A DNA stretch of 6,957 nucleotides from Paracoccaceae bacterium (lineage in GTDB: Bacteria; Pseudomonadota; Alphaproteobacteria; Rhodobacterales; Rhodobacteraceae). Where the stretch lies: assembly GCA_003545125.1 (NCBI GenBank), contig DQCI01000104.1, positions 10,777-17,733 of the forward strand, read 5' to 3'. Under the pieces are notes generated by a model, which searched no databases, was not told where the DNA came from, and saw only the letters and a list, made by a program, of their open reading frames with translations. The position numbers and the translations under genes were made by a program. Each line of letters starts with the position of its first letter. Position 1 is the stretch's first letter. This document shows, one piece after another, positions 5,941-6,957 of this stretch.

Positions 5941-6908
5941 CCAGACTGATCCACAGCTTTGCCGGCGCCGCGCTCGCCGCGAGCCTTGCCACCGCCGCTG
6001 CCGCCCAGGTGGTCACCGTGGCCTCGGGCGCGCAGGGCTCGCTTGCCTATAACACCGGCCAGGCCGTCGCCAAGGTGGCCAACGAGGCGGGCATCACCGC
6101 CCGCACCCAGCCGCTGGTGGGATATCTGCCGCTGGTGCATTCCGGCGAGATCGACTTCGGCTTTTCCTCCGGCGTCGAGGCCGGCTACGCCCTCGAAGGC
6201 ACCGGCAACTACGACCGGGCGCACCCGAACATCCAGCTCGTCGGCACGATGTTCAACCTCACCACCGGCATCATGGCGCCCTGCGATCTCGGGCTCACCT
6301 CGGTGGCCGAGCTCAAGGCGCAGGCCGGCGATCTCCGGATCGCGTCCGAGTACACCTCCTCGACCATCATCCCGTTCTACATCATGGGCGCGCTCGCCAA
6401 CGGCGGCATGAGCTATGACGACTTCCGGCAGGTGCCGGTGGCGAGCTTCGTGGCCGGGATGCAGGCGCTCGGCGACGGGCTGGTCGACGTTGCGCTGGTC
6501 TCGCTCAATGCCGGTGCCGGTCAGCAGGCGGCGGTCAAGCTCAAGGACCGGGGGGGCCTGTGCTACATCTCGCTCGATGGCAGCGACGCGGGCGTGGCGG
6601 GACTTAGGACCTTCATGCCCTCCGCCAGCGTCACCGCACGCGACCAGAACGAGAAGCTCAACGGGTTGCAGAGCTACGGCGCCAACCTGATTTCGATCCC
6701 CTGGGTGCTGATCACCAACGGTGACGTGTCGGACGCGTTGGTCTACGACCTCACGAAAGCCCTGGCAGAGAACAAGCCGGCGCTCGGCGAGAGCTTCGGC
6801 ATGTTCAACGGGTTCAATCCCGAGATCATGGCACCGGCCTCGGTGGTGTCCTACCACGCAGGCGCGCAGGCGTATTTTGACGAAGCCGGTATCGCCCACG
6901 GCGAGTGA
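5937..6908 (+). CDS. TAXI family TRAP transporter periplasmic receptor
   Basis: This is the soluble receptor of the second transporter, of the TAXI (TRAP-associated extracytoplasmic immunogenic) class, a fold related to but distinct from DctP. The protein has 323 residues, normal for the class. Residues 1-23 are a Sec signal peptide (Arg3, an Ala/Leu core and an AAA site before QVVTVAS). The mature N-terminus has the class motif VASGAQGSLAYNTGQAVAKV (28-47), which lines the ligand pocket in homologues, then LPLVHSGEIDFGF (64-76), and GMQALGDGLVDVAL (174-187), matching the usual segment where the receptor 'counts' ligand-site loops. Two cysteines, Cys116 and Cys209, are the only ones and could form a disulfide in the periplasm. 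GGGAGA at 5923-5928 is eight bases before the ATG, and the ATG overlaps the permease stop (ATGA). Studied TAXI receptors bind small dicarboxylates or amino acids such as glutamate or 2-oxoglutarate; the ligand here is unknown. Confidence 0.92.
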   Translation: MTRLIHSFAGAALAASLATAAAAQVVTVASGAQGSLAYNTGQAVAKVANEAGITARTQPLVGYLPLVHSGEIDFGFSSGVEAGYALEGTGNYDRAHPNIQLVGTMFNLTTGIMAPCDLGLTSVAELKAQAGDLRIASEYTSSTIIPFYIMGALANGGMSYDDFRQVPVASFVAGMQALGDGLVDVALVSLNAGAGQQAAVKLKDRGGLCYISLDGSDAGVAGLRTFMPSASVTARDQNEKLNGLQSYGANLISIPWVLITNGDVSDALVYDLTKALAENKPALGESFGMFNGFNPEIMAPASVVSYHAGAQAYFDEAGIAHGE

Positions 6909-6915
6909 CCCGACC

Positions 6916-6942
6916 CGCCCGGGCGGTATGGCTGCCCGGGCG
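6916..6942 (+). repeat. Perfect GC-rich hairpin after the TAXI receptor gene
   Basis: CGCCCGGGC (6916-6924) and GCCCGGGCG (6934-6942) are exact reverse complements, giving a nine-pair all-GC stem with a nine-base loop, starting seven bases after the stop codon. No T run follows, only TCCCGCAAAAAGGAG, so it is unlikely to be a full intrinsic terminator on the plus strand. It may instead block 3' exonuclease processing, reduce read-through, or be a repeated extragenic element. Each arm contains the self-complementary octamer GCCCGGGC. Confidence 0.55.
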
Positions 6943-6950
6943 TCCCGCAA

Positions 6951-6957
6951 AAAGGAG
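6951..6957 (+). promoter_or_regulatory. Ribosome binding site of a gene beyond the window
   Basis: The window ends in AAAGGAG, preceded by two more A. This matches the style of the ribosome binding sites used by the other genes here. A start codon would be expected about 5-10 bases past the edge, implying that the same-strand gene cluster continues. Confidence 0.5.

Overview
The window looks like a piece of a GC-rich alphaproteobacterial chromosome, most like the Rhodobacterales/Roseobacter group. This is an inference from strongly GC-biased third codon positions, ATGA-type translational coupling, purine-rich Shine-Dalgarno sites and two TRAP transporters. No marker gene fixes the taxonomy.

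Layout. (1) Positions 1-465, minus strand: the 5' part of a globin-family gene that runs off the left edge of the window. It has a strong ribosome binding site and a recognisable proximal histidine. (2) Positions 466-1129: a divergent intergenic region of about 660 bases with no convincing protein gene. It holds a terminator-like hairpin with a T run on the plus strand, a short inverted repeat that could be an operator, and a stem-loop in the leader of the transporter operon. (3) Positions 1130-3931, plus strand: a complete three-gene TRAP transporter of the DctP class, in the order periplasmic receptor (dctP), small membrane subunit (dctQ), large membrane subunit (dctM). Each junction overlaps by a few bases. 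(4) Positions 4012-6908, plus strand: a second, complete TRAP transporter of the TAXI class. It consists of one fused small-plus-large permease followed by its TAXI receptor, with the stop and start codons overlapping. (5) Positions 6909-6957: a perfect GC-rich hairpin and then a Shine-Dalgarno-like AAAGGAG at the window edge, so another gene probably follows just outside.

Function. Both transporters are secondary, ion-gradient-driven importers fed by a soluble periplasmic receptor. TRAP substrates are mostly organic anions, and the DctP receptor keeps the arginine that usually binds the substrate carboxylate. Two receptor/permease pairs of different TRAP classes on one strand, 80 bases apart, suggest one regulon that takes up related compounds, or the substrate and its breakdown products. 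The actual substrates cannot be read from this window. The most notable points are the unlisted partial globin with non-canonical active-site positions, the tandem TRAP arrangement, the terminator-like element in the divergent region (possible small RNA or attenuated leader), and the AT-rich end of dctM that may carry an internal promoter for the TAXI genes. I saw no mobile element, CRISPR array, tRNA or rRNA.
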